DNA of 64,000 bases, from contig JAFEVB010000021.1 of the NCBI GenBank assembly GCA_032629725.1, positions 372,001 to 436,000 of the forward strand, written 5' to 3'. Shown here one piece after another: positions 19,354 through 29,760 of this stretch. Below the pieces are notes generated by a model that ran no database searches, was not told where the DNA came from, and worked only from the letters and a program-made list of their open reading frames with translations. The stretch is from Gremmenia infestans. Taxonomy: Eukaryota; Ascomycota; Leotiomycetes; Helotiales; Hamatocanthoscyphaceae. Every line of letters begins with the position of its first letter. Positions within the stretch are counted from its first letter, which is position 1. The position numbers and the translations under genes were made by a program.

Positions 19354-21758
19354 TCACTCCTCAATAGACCAGACATTAAGCACCACTGCCTCCACCGTCA
19401 AATTCCGAACCGCACAGCTCATACCCCGCTTCACCACCCACATACCACCAGCCCTCATCTCAAACCGCTTCCCCGACGCCTCCTCCTCAACACCAACCGT
19501 AACCACTACTCTCTTCCCAGCTGCAAACGTGCAATGCCTCGCTTTGCTTTTCATATCCTTGACAAATGAATATGAAGATTGAGCAGCGATGTTGAGTTGA
19601 GAAAACCTCGTATTACCTACGCGGATACCTTCAAAGTGCTCCTTGATGTACGTAGATGAGAATGCGATGTCTAAACGGCGTTAGCTTGCATATTTTTATC
19701 GAGAAGGGAGGGTGGGATGGAAAGGGGAACCTACTTTCTTCGCCCTCGGCATCGTCGCCACTAACGCGCGCGCGCACTTTTCCTGGTTCTGCTTCCCAGG
19801 CTGGATCCTCCACCATAACTAACTTGCCATCAAATGCGACGTCGGAGGGCGTGTTAACTTTACGGTTAGAATCTCCTACGGACTCAGATCGCCGAATCAT
19901 CGCTGGCGATATCTTCCCTAGGGAGTTTTTGCGGAGACTGCTAGTTGTGGCTTTGGACTTGGATATAGAATCGTTTGCACCAATGCTTGCTCGGCGCCCA
20001 TTATTAGCTTGCTTCTTGTATTCAGGTACTGGTATAGGCGTGCGAGTTGCAGATCGGCCACCGAGTTGCTTTCGCTGGGCAGGGGGTGGGATAGGGGATT
20101 CTTTTACTCTCTGAGCTTTAATTGTATGCACAAGTGGTCCTTCGTCCGCCGAACTGTCTATTACTACCTCATCTCCACCCGGAGCTGACTTGGCCGCCGG
20201 AGCTTTCCTGGCGCGGAGAATGGTGTTGCGGAGTTCTTCTTTGCGCGAAGCGTAGTATTCTTGTCTAATGATGTCGGCTTCCATTGAATGTGCTGGGAGC
20301 AGAAAGCTGTTCTCTAGCTCGGCTGAATGGTCATCGTGGTCTTCTTCGGATGAGGAGGTGTATGAAGTTCGGGGAAGGGGTGCTGGGACTGCGGAGTTGT
20401 GCTTGTTCCTCTGGGCTTGTTTCGAGCTCTCATCGTTGGAAGAAGTGATAGCTTTGTCATTGATTTCCTTGTCTGACTCGGAGGCAGAAGCGGTCGTTTC
20501 CCCAGCGTCTGCGTTTGTGTTATGCTCTGGACCAGAATGAAGCAGAAGTGCTGGCTTTTCAGTTTGTTTCTCGGCATTGACATTCTTTGCTTCAATCGCT
20601 GGTGTCTGCTTTTTGCGTTTCCCTTTGATGCAACTATGAGCGTAGTCCTTGAGTCCCTCTGTAATCGGCGTGTCTAGAACATCAGTTGTTTCGTTACGAA
20701 CCCGCTTCTTTTCCGTTGGCGATGGTGTTTCCTCCTGAACGAAATCTCCTTCATGGCCCTCATGTGTCTTCTCTTTCTTGAGTGAATTGCTAAACGTTTC
20801 GGGTCTATCTCCCTCCATGCCCTCGACTTGTGACATTAGTTCTCGGGTGGACTTCTTCTCCTTGCTCTTCTTGTGTTTTTTCTTCCTCTGGCCCTGGTCA
20901 ACCTCAACATCCCCGCCGTATCCAATGATAGAATCATCAGCATTGACAATAAGCCAAGTCTCCTCACGCTTCCTCTTGTGCTTTTTGCGTCCCGCTCCCT
21001 GAGATTCATGGCTAACGTCTTGACCATGACTTCCGGTAGTCTGATTGTCAGTATTAATATGGTAATTGTTCTGCGTATGCGCAACAGCCACACTCATTAT
21101 TGAGTTTTCGGCACCGACGTCCCTTGCTCGGCTAACCCCCAGCTCTCCATGTTCCCGCAATTCTCGCTCTTTTTGAAGCTTTCTGGCCTTCTTCTTTTCC
21201 TTTCTGCTAAGACGAAGCTCTCCTTCCACGGTCTGGGTCGGTCCGTCGGGGTGGCCGGCTGGAATATGCCCGTCGATTTGAGTACCAATGTGGTCGCTCA
21301 TCTCACGTTGTCCATTTAACAATTCCTTGTTCTCATTCGCAAACCCATCTACCTTCCACTTCTTATTCCCCCTCACCAAACTCCCCAACACACCACCCTC
21401 ACCATTCACTTTCGTACCAGCACCAGCGCCAACACCAGCACCCTCATACTTCTCCTTCTTCTTCTCCTTCCACTTCTCCTTCTCCTTCTGCTTCCCCCTC
21501 TCCCCCTTCCCCAGCACAAACACATCCTTCCACTCCCGCGCCATTTTCTTCTGGCCCTCTACACTATTATCAAAATCCTCAAACGGAAACTCCTTATCGT
21601 GATCTCTGGTTCTCATCCGTGCTGGTGAATATGAATTCGCTGCGTTGGGTTTTTCGATTGCTGTTTTTTGCACATATACATATCATATTAGCTAGCGTTA
21701 TGGAGAGAGATTGAGATTGGAAGAGGTGGAGGTGCAAGAGCTTACAGTCGCGCGCCAT
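19354..21758 (-). CDS. Lysine-rich nuclear-type protein with a cupin-like C-terminal domain, unknown function
   Basis: Three exons, 21758-21746 (only MARD plus one base), 21660-19735 and 19670-19354, give 751 residues. The N-terminus has conserved-looking EKPNAANSYSPARMR and DHDKEFPFEDFDNSVEGQKKMAREWKDVF blocks. Then come runs such as KEKEKWKEKKKEKYE and KKHKKSKEKK (nucleolar/nuclear localisation type), a long disordered Ser/Glu-rich centre, and from about residue 640 a compact domain (HFEGIRVGNTRFSQLNIAA...). This tail has alternating hydrophobic strands: KRVVVTVGVEEE, FEMRAGGMWVVKRGMSCAVR, AVVLNVWSI. The FEM-x2-GGMW-VV-RG pattern resembles the cupin tail of Mif2/CENP-C, but no CENP-C motif was seen, so a kinetochore role is only a speculation. 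Confidence 0.75.
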
Positions 21759-22224
21759 TATCGTTCGCTTTGTGTAGAGGTTTAGGGAGGTTGAAGTCAA
21801 AGTGGAAGATGGAAGAGAAGTGGATGTTTCAAGTTGGAGGTTGGTTGGGAGATTTGATTGATTATGATTGCTTCTTTTTTGATATTAGGTGCGATAAGAG
21901 GCCGGGTGCCATGGGTGAATTTTTGGCGGTGGGAAGAGGCAGAGAGGTGGACGGACTTGTAAAGGTGAATTGGGAATTCGCAGATCAAATCGCTGGCTTA
22001 TATCGGCGTACTACACGTATCCATCCTACACATTGCAACCAAGTATCCATCGAGCGTAGGCAGGCTAGGGGTGTTTTCAAGGAACTTTGAAGTTTGCATG
22101 CGATCACTTGGAGCGCATACTAGATTTCGAAATTACGAAGTGATAGATCAGAAAGCAAAATCATAATATAAAGAGGGGCCGAGGTGAGTTTTTCCTGAAG
22201 AACCGTATATATTGCGCGCCTATC
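21759..22224. other. Intergenic, 0.47 kb
   Basis: Promoter of the lysine-rich protein and 3' flank of the DUF4185-like gene. Nothing further recognised. Confidence 0.4.
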
Positions 22225-23821
22225 CTAGTAATCGAAGTCTAATTTATACATGTTGATTACATTGTCCCATCCACTACTCACATACAAAGTCTGATGACTT
22301 CCGTCCGGGCTCCAGAACGGGTGGACGTTTACACCGTAGCCGAGGACCGTTTCAATATCATACTACGCATCGAATAAACGTCAGCTAAAATTCCTCCAGA
22401 GTACTCAAAATCATGAGTAGAAAGGGGGTAGAAAGGAGGTTGTTAGGTAAGGAGTACTTACCGGTCCATAAAAAGGTCCATACGGCGTCTTACTCGCATA
22501 AAACATCATTGAACTCCCAAACGACCCCGTAAACAGCATATACCGCTCGAAATAATTGCTCCACATAATACTCCCCTGCCCGTAACTAATAGGCACCACG
22601 CCCCCATCGCCCTCTCCCAGAAGTCCATAGGTCGACTTGGCGTCAGTATAGCTTGGAATCCCTTGCACCCAATTCCCTTTCAGGGTGAGGAATTCATAAG
22701 CATCCACCTCAAATGCATTATCAACAGGTGCCCTGCCGACGATAATCCCGGAACCGTCTTTATTGGTATAGGTGTAGATATATCCCTCGGCCTTCATCAC
22801 GGTCATGATTCCCACGGGTAAGGCATCAGGACCGGCGACCAACCCACCAGTGCGGTTTCCGACCGGGAGTTCCGCGCCGAGTGTTGCACGGTACATGCCC
22901 AGTCCGCGGTCTGGGCCTACGCCTGAGGTGTTGCGCCATATTTCCCACACAAAACCGAGGCCGACGCCGGGAGACACTTCGGCTACGTTGCTGGTACTGA
23001 GGCCCCAGAAAGGAAATGGTTCTTCGGGGACGGGGTCGGAGGCCGCGGGGGGAGCTAGGAGGATGCTTTCAACGTTGCTTGTGCTTCCCATGTCGACGCG
23101 GAGAATATTATCTGGAGTGCCGTAAACTGAGCCGGGGTAGTATGTTAGTAAATAGATAGGGAGGAATGAAGGGACGATAGCCATGAAGGATGATGGGATA
23201 GAAGCTATCATGCTTGGGAGAAAGCTTTGAATGTACACCAAGTAAAAGTGGACGTCTCTGAAAGCAACGCAAATAACCAACAGATCAAAGGGCATATGAT
23301 AACTTACAAGCAGGACCTGTGGACAGGCCATTTTGCAAGCCTTTAAGAGAGAGCACGTCGCCGAAAATCCAAAACGGCGTGTTATTGAGGACAGAGGTTC
23401 GGCCATTATCCCAGCCCATACTCGGCACCGTACTGCTATAGATAGGGCCAACGGTTGAGACATGCCATTTAGTCCCATTGTCCGAATTCCAGGTCTTAGC
23501 ATCTGGGAGGGTACCTGTCGGATATGAAGATGCGGACGAGGATGTAGCTGCTGCTATCTTGCTCACGGGTACAGCTGAAGTAGTGACGGCAACAGAAGTG
23601 GAAGCAGGAGTCGAGACGGCTTGCGTAGACGTGCTGACAGTAAAGGTTGTCCAGACATAGCTGGATTCGGATAAGAGACAGGAGACAATGTCTCCGTTTG
23701 TGTAGCACCAATCTGGGATACCATTGTGGTCGTTGTCATATCTCTTGTGAAGGTGCTTGTGAGAGAATGGGCTAGCCAAGACAGAAGAAGCAAAAATAAT
23801 AAACAACGATAATGGTCTCAT
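22225..23821 (-). CDS. Secreted DUF4185-like protein, predicted beta-propeller
   Basis: Three exons, 23821-23308, 23126-22462 and 22362-22225, encode 438 residues. The start is MRPLSLFIIFASSVLAS, a clear signal peptide, then a short propeptide ending HLHKR, a Kex2 site. A Ser/Thr/Ala-rich low-complexity stretch (about residues 60-105) is likely O-glycosylated. The remaining 330 residues contain repeated strand motifs: NTPFWIFGDVLSL, FPFWGLSTSNVAEVSPGVG, YIYTYTNKDGSGIIVGR, YFERYMLFTGSF and FWSPDGSHQTLYVSSGW. This fits the propeller-type DUF4185 proteins and related glycoside-hydrolase-like folds. Asp-Gly-Asp catalytic residues cannot be assigned from this alone. Extracellular; substrate unknown. 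Confidence 0.82.
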
Positions 23822-24684
23822 CTTCAAGAGAAAAGAGGAACGGATGAAGTTGGTTAGGAATTGAAGGAATGTAAAATCATGAACGTAGATATGGATCTTT
23901 GGTGGCCAGCAGGAATCAAAGAATCAAATAATGAACGAATAAAGCAAGAAAGGAACGTGGCAGCGCAAAATAGCTGGATTACGACGCAAAAGATCGATAT
24001 CAGTGTGAAGGCTGAAGGAAGTGTACATTATAAAAGATCAAGTGTTTGCTCCTTCTTGAAAGGATCAAAACGACTTTGCCGAGACCTGCAGCAATTCTCG
24101 GCTAATTAGCGAACCCCAATCAAAGTGGAGAGATCAACAGGGGCAGCGGCATCTTTACATGTGAAAAGAGGGGAAAGCCAATGATTGGATGCAGGTGGCT
24201 TTTACTTGCAGGTTGTTTCGTTTCACATCTTGTGCTGCAGCTAATCCTTCCCCCTTTTGTTATTACTTGGCTTTGGTCCGTGCAAATATTAATTAAGCGA
24301 ACCACGGAGTAATACCTCGGCGCCGGCTGGTGTAAGCAATTTATGCTCGTGCTCGCGGTCCAGACCACGGTAAACATGTTTGGGAAAACAAACTTGTGAA
24401 AGAGCTTATCAACAGGCACGGACTTACTCCATACAGTACTGTACTTACAATCTTATCACCTTATCATCTTATCATCTTATCTCATCTCGTATCAAAGCCA
24501 CCAGATCTCGCTAAAGGCGGGGAAAGGGGGCCCGTCCGTCCTCGTGGCCTTAGCGCGGACTAACAATTTCAACCACCACATGGCTAAGGTACTTGACAAG
24601 TCTTCCCAAGTCTCTTGGTTGATATATGGAATACTGTTTTGTTCAATATATCCACGTCGACATAACAAACATAGCAGTGACTAA
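23822..24684. promoter_or_regulatory. Upstream region of the DUF4185-like gene, with a GATA-site array
   Basis: 0.86 kb. Four CTTATC (GATAAG on the minus strand) sites at 24452, 24460, 24468 and 24476 are spaced exactly 8 bp apart, about 630 bp upstream of the secreted-protein start. Candidate target of a GATA factor (AreA-like), or just an 8-bp microsatellite. Also contains CATGTGAAAA near 24158. Confidence 0.45.
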
Positions 24685-25611
24685 TTACACAACATCACCC
24701 TCCTCCAAACCTCCCTCTACGTCTAATCCACTCCCCTTTCCCGCAAACCACACCCGTTCTCTCACCAGCCCCCTCCTAACCCAAACCCACGTCCCTAACG
24801 CCCAACTCGCAACCCACCCAAAGAACAGCCCAAAAGAAGCCCCATACGCAACATCAAACTCCACACCCCACACAATCCCCGCCAGCGCCGCGCAGAAAAC
24901 CCCACCCCCAACCACCCACCCTACATTAACCTCCCACAGCATTCTCCTAAACACCGGACTGCCTTCCCACCGCGCCCTCAACTGGGCCCTCCACGCCCGG
25001 CCCTGCCCCGCATCCACGGCCACGAAATCCTCCAGCACGTAGTACACAAAGGGCTTGCACCTCTCGCCACTAACCTTGCACCAGCAGCGCGGCATTCTGA
25101 CATTACACGCGCACGCGCACACGGACGCCGCGCCCGTGAGCGCCGCGAAGCCGACGAGGAGACCGGGCGTGTAGAGGAAGAGCCAGGGTATGGGCTCGTC
25201 TAGACTCGTGGCCAGGACGTAGGGAACGATGCCGACGATTGTGGCGAGCGCGTACCACCAGAAGAAAAAATCTAGACGTGCGAATAGGGATGGCGAGTCT
25301 GGGGAGCCTAGGGTGGCGTAGTTTTCGGGGTGGGAGATGAGGCGGTAGCCTCGGAGGGGCAGCTCGAGGAATTCGCAGAGGCCGAGCGAGGCGCAGGATA
25401 CTCCGAGGTTGATGGCTAGGGAAATGGATGTGTGCCGGGAGAGAGTGTAGTAGAGGAGGAGGGGAAGAAGAAGATCGGATATTAGGAGGGCTAAGGTGCA
25501 AATGAGGATTGAGGTCTTTTTTTGGAGGGGGGAGAAGGTTAGAGGGGGTGGAAGGTGAGAAGAAGAAGGTGTAGGAGGAGGAGAAGGAGAAGGGGGTGGG
25601 TTTAAGATCAT
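24685..25611 (-). CDS. Polytopic integral membrane protein, unknown function
   Basis: Single exon, 308 residues. After a Pro/Ser-rich N-terminal 28 residues there are about six hydrophobic helices: SILICTLALLISDLLLPLLL, a LGVSCASLGLCEFL helix, FFWWYALATIVGIVPYVLA, WLFLYTPGLLVGFAALTGA, VGWVVGGGVFCAALAGIVWG and ASFGLFFGWVASWALGTWVW. A Cys-rich loop CACACNVRMPRCWC lies between helices 4 and 5. The arrangement is conserved-looking, but I do not recognise a named family. The start is the first ATG; no intron is needed. Confidence 0.7.
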   Translation of the reverse strand: MILNPPPSPSPPPTPSSSHLPPPLTFSPLQKKTSILICTLALLISDLLLPLLLYYTLSRHTSISLAINLGVSCASLGLCEFLELPLRGYRLISHPENYATLGSPDSPSLFARLDFFFWWYALATIVGIVPYVLATSLDEPIPWLFLYTPGLLVGFAALTGAASVCACACNVRMPRCWCKVSGERCKPFVYYVLEDFVAVDAGQGRAWRAQLRARWEGSPVFRRMLWEVNVGWVVGGGVFCAALAGIVWGVEFDVAYGASFGLFFGWVASWALGTWVWVRRGLVRERVWFAGKGSGLDVEGGLEEGDVV

Positions 25612-26145
25612 TGATAAACATAAGCTGGGAGGAAGTGGAAGTGGAGATGGAAGTGGTTGACGGCCGTGGTTTGCTATTTTTGGATTTGAACTGTTGTGGG
25701 CAAGATTGAAAATTTGAAATGTATAAGGTACTTGTATACGGATGTATATATCCGGAGTTTGTCCATATTAAGGTTTGACTAGAATCCACCCTACTATAAG
25801 ATGGCGTTCAGGTAGGTAACCTGTCTATGATCCGTAGACAACAGCCACGATGTTCTCTCGCATGTCGCTGCTTAGGTATATTCATATATTCAATTTCTTC
25901 TAATCGACATCTCTGACTAGAAAGAAGCTCGCTATCTAGCTAATGAAGCCTTCGAATTGGTATCAGACCTGAAAATAGAGCAAATACCTCCGCAATACAA
26001 AGCAAGCAAGAAGGCAATACCATGATACAAGCTCGAAGCAGTTTCCCTAGGCCATAAGTCCATCCATGCATTCCATCCATAATAAAGATCGGAAAAAAGT
26101 CAAGTAGACGCCAGAATACACCTGATCCATGTCCAACACCATCAT
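25612..26145. other. Intergenic, 0.53 kb
   Basis: Promoter of the membrane protein and 3' flank of glc8. No other signal. Confidence 0.4.
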
Positions 26146-26980
26146 CTATTTCGTTCCGTTCATCTCCTCATCCTCTTCCCCATCTACTTCCACATCCACC
26201 GCATTTGGGTGTCCTAGTAGACTTGCTACATTCTTCATCTCATAATGCTTCTTTCGCAGTTCTTCAAACTTGCGATGCTTCTCCTGCTCCTCCCGACTCA
26301 GCCCAACATGTTCCTCGACTGCAACATGCACGGCCTTCTCTCTATGCTCCTCACCCTCTGGAACCGCCTCTTCCGGCTCGCCCAGACTCAAGCCCGGAAT
26401 CTCGTCCTCTTTCGTACTGCGCGATACCTTCGTAGGGCTCTTGAGGTCTAGTTCATCAACAATAATATCCTGCGCATCCAATGTCCGCAACTCATCTTCA
26501 TCTTCCGTGGGATCATAATGCTTCGCATACGGCGTCTTGGGCTCGTCAATCTTCATTGTAGAGTTCTTCTCCTGCTCAGTCAGATACAGATTCGCCTCGT
26601 CCCATTTCAAACGCATGTTGTTTTCGTCGTTTGGATCGGTCGAGTGACCTGACTGGCGGCGCGAGCCGGTGGGCCGTGCGCCGGAAGAGGAACGGCGGTG
26701 TCCGGCATTTGAAAGGGTGTTTTGCAGCGTGATGTCTTTTTCCGAGAGCTCGCGGCCTAGATCGGGGCGGATGTGCGCGGCGACTGGGGGAGGGGAGGTT
26801 GATATCGGGGTTTGGTGGGGTGGAGAGCGGTGGTAGGAGTTCTTGAGAATTCCTGCGACAAGTGGGTTAGCTACTGTTCGGGTTGAAGGAGCGGGGTTGT
26901 TTTTACATACCCTTTGGTCGCACGGATGAGGGGCTGGGAGGGGAGTGAGAACGAATCTGTGTTGCTACTTCGGAAGCCAT
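26146..26980 (-). CDS. glc8: Protein phosphatase inhibitor 2 (IPP-2/Glc8)
   Basis: Two exons, 26980-26911 and 26852-26146, give 258 residues. The hallmark KGILK motif is rebuilt across the intron (RPK-GILKNS); it contacts the catalytic subunit of PP1. MRLKWDEANLYLTEQEKNST and EPKTPYAKHYDPTEDEDE follow; the TP site corresponds to the GSK3/Pho85 phosphorylation site. EEQEKHRKFEELRKKHYEMKN is the conserved helix ending in the HYEM block that blocks the PP1 active site. The protein is predicted to be largely disordered, as in yeast and mammals. It acts as inhibitor and maturation factor of PP1. Identification is secure. Confidence 0.93.
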
Positions 26981-27958
26981 GTTGTCGCACATCAATGGGG
27001 GATGTAGCAAGAAGGTCGAAAGTTGGCAGAGCTGGGATTCTTGTCTGTGTGGGATTATTTGTAAGTTGTCCTGGAGACTGGCATGTAGAATTTGAGGATG
27101 TGTAGACTGTGCCACTTCTGGGTTGATTGAGAAGGGTGAGATTGAGGTCGTGATATGTACGGATTGGTATGGCGGGCGTCAAACAAGAGGTGGTCAGTCT
27201 GCTCTTGTCTCGTGTTTGGTGGTGGTAGTGGTGTCTTTCTGTTTGTGCAGCTGAGCCGGTACAACTGATGAATGTGATGTTCTTGTCATGTGCCGACACC
27301 GACGCCCATCGTCATTTCTTACCTAAGGTCGGTACAGTAGGCTTTAGCCACCAATGATGCAAGTTTCTGGATTTTTATATCTTTTCAGTACTGCTGCTTT
27401 TCTTTCCTAGAAGAATACACATCCCTTGTTTGAAACGATACTTTATACATAATTCTCGACACTTCTCTACCCTTCTCTGCTCTTCTCTGCCCTTCTTATG
27501 CAAGTGCACGTCGAGCACAACCACGTCCTCGGTCGTAGACTGTGGAGCCACGCTCACGTTCTTGCCTCTGATGTACAATACTCCGTACAGTAGTACCCCG
27601 CGCCTGCCGCTCAAATAATTCCAGACAGGCGGCCAATAGCATCAACTTGCATGAACTAACGTCACATCACAGTCAAAGCGTTCAACAATGGGCTTATTTA
27701 ATTGGTGGAACGATGACGCGGAGATACCTTCATCATGCCCCAACGGGACCATACATCCATCCTTGAACCTGTTCGAAGTATGGCTGCGTCGGCATCTAAT
27801 GTCTCCCAAGTGGCCGGAAATGGTCAAATGCCGCTTTTGAGATAGGATTGTGGAGAAACATCCGCACTCCTGATCGTTGATCCAAGAAACTTCTGTCTTG
27901 AACTGATTAATGATATACAGACTTTGTTGCAGACCTTTCAATCTAATATACGAGTACA
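26981..27958. other. Intergenic, 1.0 kb, upstream of glc8
   Basis: glc8 promoter and the 3' flank of the MARVEL-like gene. A TTCTCT-rich stretch lies at 27465-27500. Open frames are short and unsupported. Confidence 0.4.
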
Positions 27959-29760
27959 TCAATCGAACATCTTGTCAAATTCAGCTGTCATGGCGCCCAA
28001 ACTCAGTCGTTTGAAGCTTTTATCCCTCGCAAGGTTTTCTTTTCCCGTACTTTCCGTGGCGGCATGCGGTTGGGAGATATCCTGCCCTATCCTTGCCTGA
28101 GGAAAGGGAACAACGGATCTCTTTTCTTGATATCTCACCTTGGAATCCATTACTCTGACTTCCTCTGGCTTCCTCTTCACAGGGTCGTTCTGGGGAGCTT
28201 GAGTTCTCACTTTGCGACCGCTCTTACTCTGCGCAAGTGACATAACTTCAATCTTCTCCGCGTGTTCCAACTTTTGTTCGAGCTCAAGACATAGACAGAA
28301 ATCGATATATGCCCCGGGAACCTTGATATCGCACGATCGTCGGGCAGTCAATGGAGGTCTCTGTTGTTGATGTGCAAATGCTGGCAAAGTCCCACCAGGT
28401 CCGCGAATCATCTGAAGTTGCTGCCCTCCCATTGACATTGATCTTCGCTGTAGCGAGTGCACATCAGCGACTGGGAGTAGTTGACCCAAAGACGCTGTCC
28501 GAAATGGGTTCCATTCGTGTGGCGCTGGAGCATTCGGTGGGCAGTATCGCAAGGACGGACGGACTACGACATCGGGATAGTCTGCGGATCTGAATTCAAC
28601 ACGTCAGCAAAGCATAATAACGATTTGATTATTGGGATTTACCTCATGGTGGCTAGCGGCGATCTCTTGGAGAGATTACTGATGCTACTGCTTGGAGTCA
28701 CGGCTTTTGGCTGCCTCTCACGCTTAGAAACTGAAAGCTCTGAACTGTCAGAACTCATGTACCCAGACGATGAAGTGGATAGTCCCGAGACCGCAGAATC
28801 AGAATGTGTCAAGCATTTGCTTCTAGTATCGTTGACAAGGTGGGCCCACTCCTCACCCCAGCTTTTCGTCCTGCTCCTGCCTCCCATGGGTAAGAGGGGA
28901 GTGATAGGTCGCTGAGGTTCGGATGTATTAGGCATCTCTGACCCCAATGATGGTGTCATCGGCAGCGGCTTTCGTCTAATGGTCTCTTTGACACTACTTG
29001 GATCTTTGTTCTCCGTCGCATAAGCATTCTCTTGACCGAAAGAAGGAACATCGGAGGCGCTGCTTTCTAAAAAGTCCTTGTCGAATGAGCTAACTCGAAC
29101 AGAAACCTTTCTCGCGACATGGAAGACTTCTAATGGTTGGAATGGATATGGACATGCTTCGAGTGCTGCCAAGATAGTTCCTGTTGCGATGCTACAGTCA
29201 TCAGTGCCATATCCTAGAATTTCCTAGAGTGAGGACTCACAATGCCAGACTGGACATCACCACCTCGATCAATATAGTCTTACAATCCCTTCCACCATTA
29301 CTGCAGACATTCGGTCTTGACGCCACAGCAGCGCAAGCGATCATGGCCATGGCCCATAGCGCCAACCCAAGTTTAGCGATGATAAAGCACGCAGCATGAA
29401 GCTTCAGCCCCGGTGGCCTCACAATCCCTACAGGCTCGTTGCGGCATGCTGCTATGAAATGAAGCAGCACGTATAGAATACCGAGACTTGACTGCCACCC
29501 CAGATTAGCTCGCATTCATCAAATGTTTTTCAAGGCAAACACACAGCAATTACCACAAACCCGTTGGCAACCATTACCCCTATAATATGTCTCCCTCCCA
29601 ATATCCCAACCCCTATAACCATTTCGGACACCGAAGCGATTATGAGCAGCACCACGGCCCCCATCACGATGCCCGGTTTCAATATCCGTGTCGTTGTTGA
29701 GGCTCTCCCTTCGCTTGTTGGGATCGAGGGTCCCAAATTTGGATAGCGATGGGAGCCCAT
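27959..29760 (-). CDS. MARVEL-like four-helix membrane protein with long disordered tail
   Basis: Four exons, 29760-29554, 29491-29241, 29191-28643 and 28589-27959, encode 545 residues. The N-terminal 165 residues have four membrane helices: IVMGAVVLLIIASVSEMVIG, NGFVVSSLGILYVLLHFI, AACFIIAKLGLALWAMAMIA and IEVVMSSLAFIATGTILAAL. The helix count and spacing resemble fungal MARVEL-type proteins, but key motifs were not tested. The last 380 residues are a Ser/Pro/Arg-rich cytosolic tail with patches such as SGLSTSSSGYMSSDSSELS and the terminal LSLGAMTAEFDKMFD. The upstream open frame extends to a TTG, so the ATG of MGSHRYPN is used. All three junctions keep frame. Function unknown. Confidence 0.78.

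Noticed and set aside
19656..20114. Plus-strand open frames opposite the lysine-rich gene and similar shadows elsewhere
   Set aside because: They mirror real coding exons on the other strand and have no independent support.
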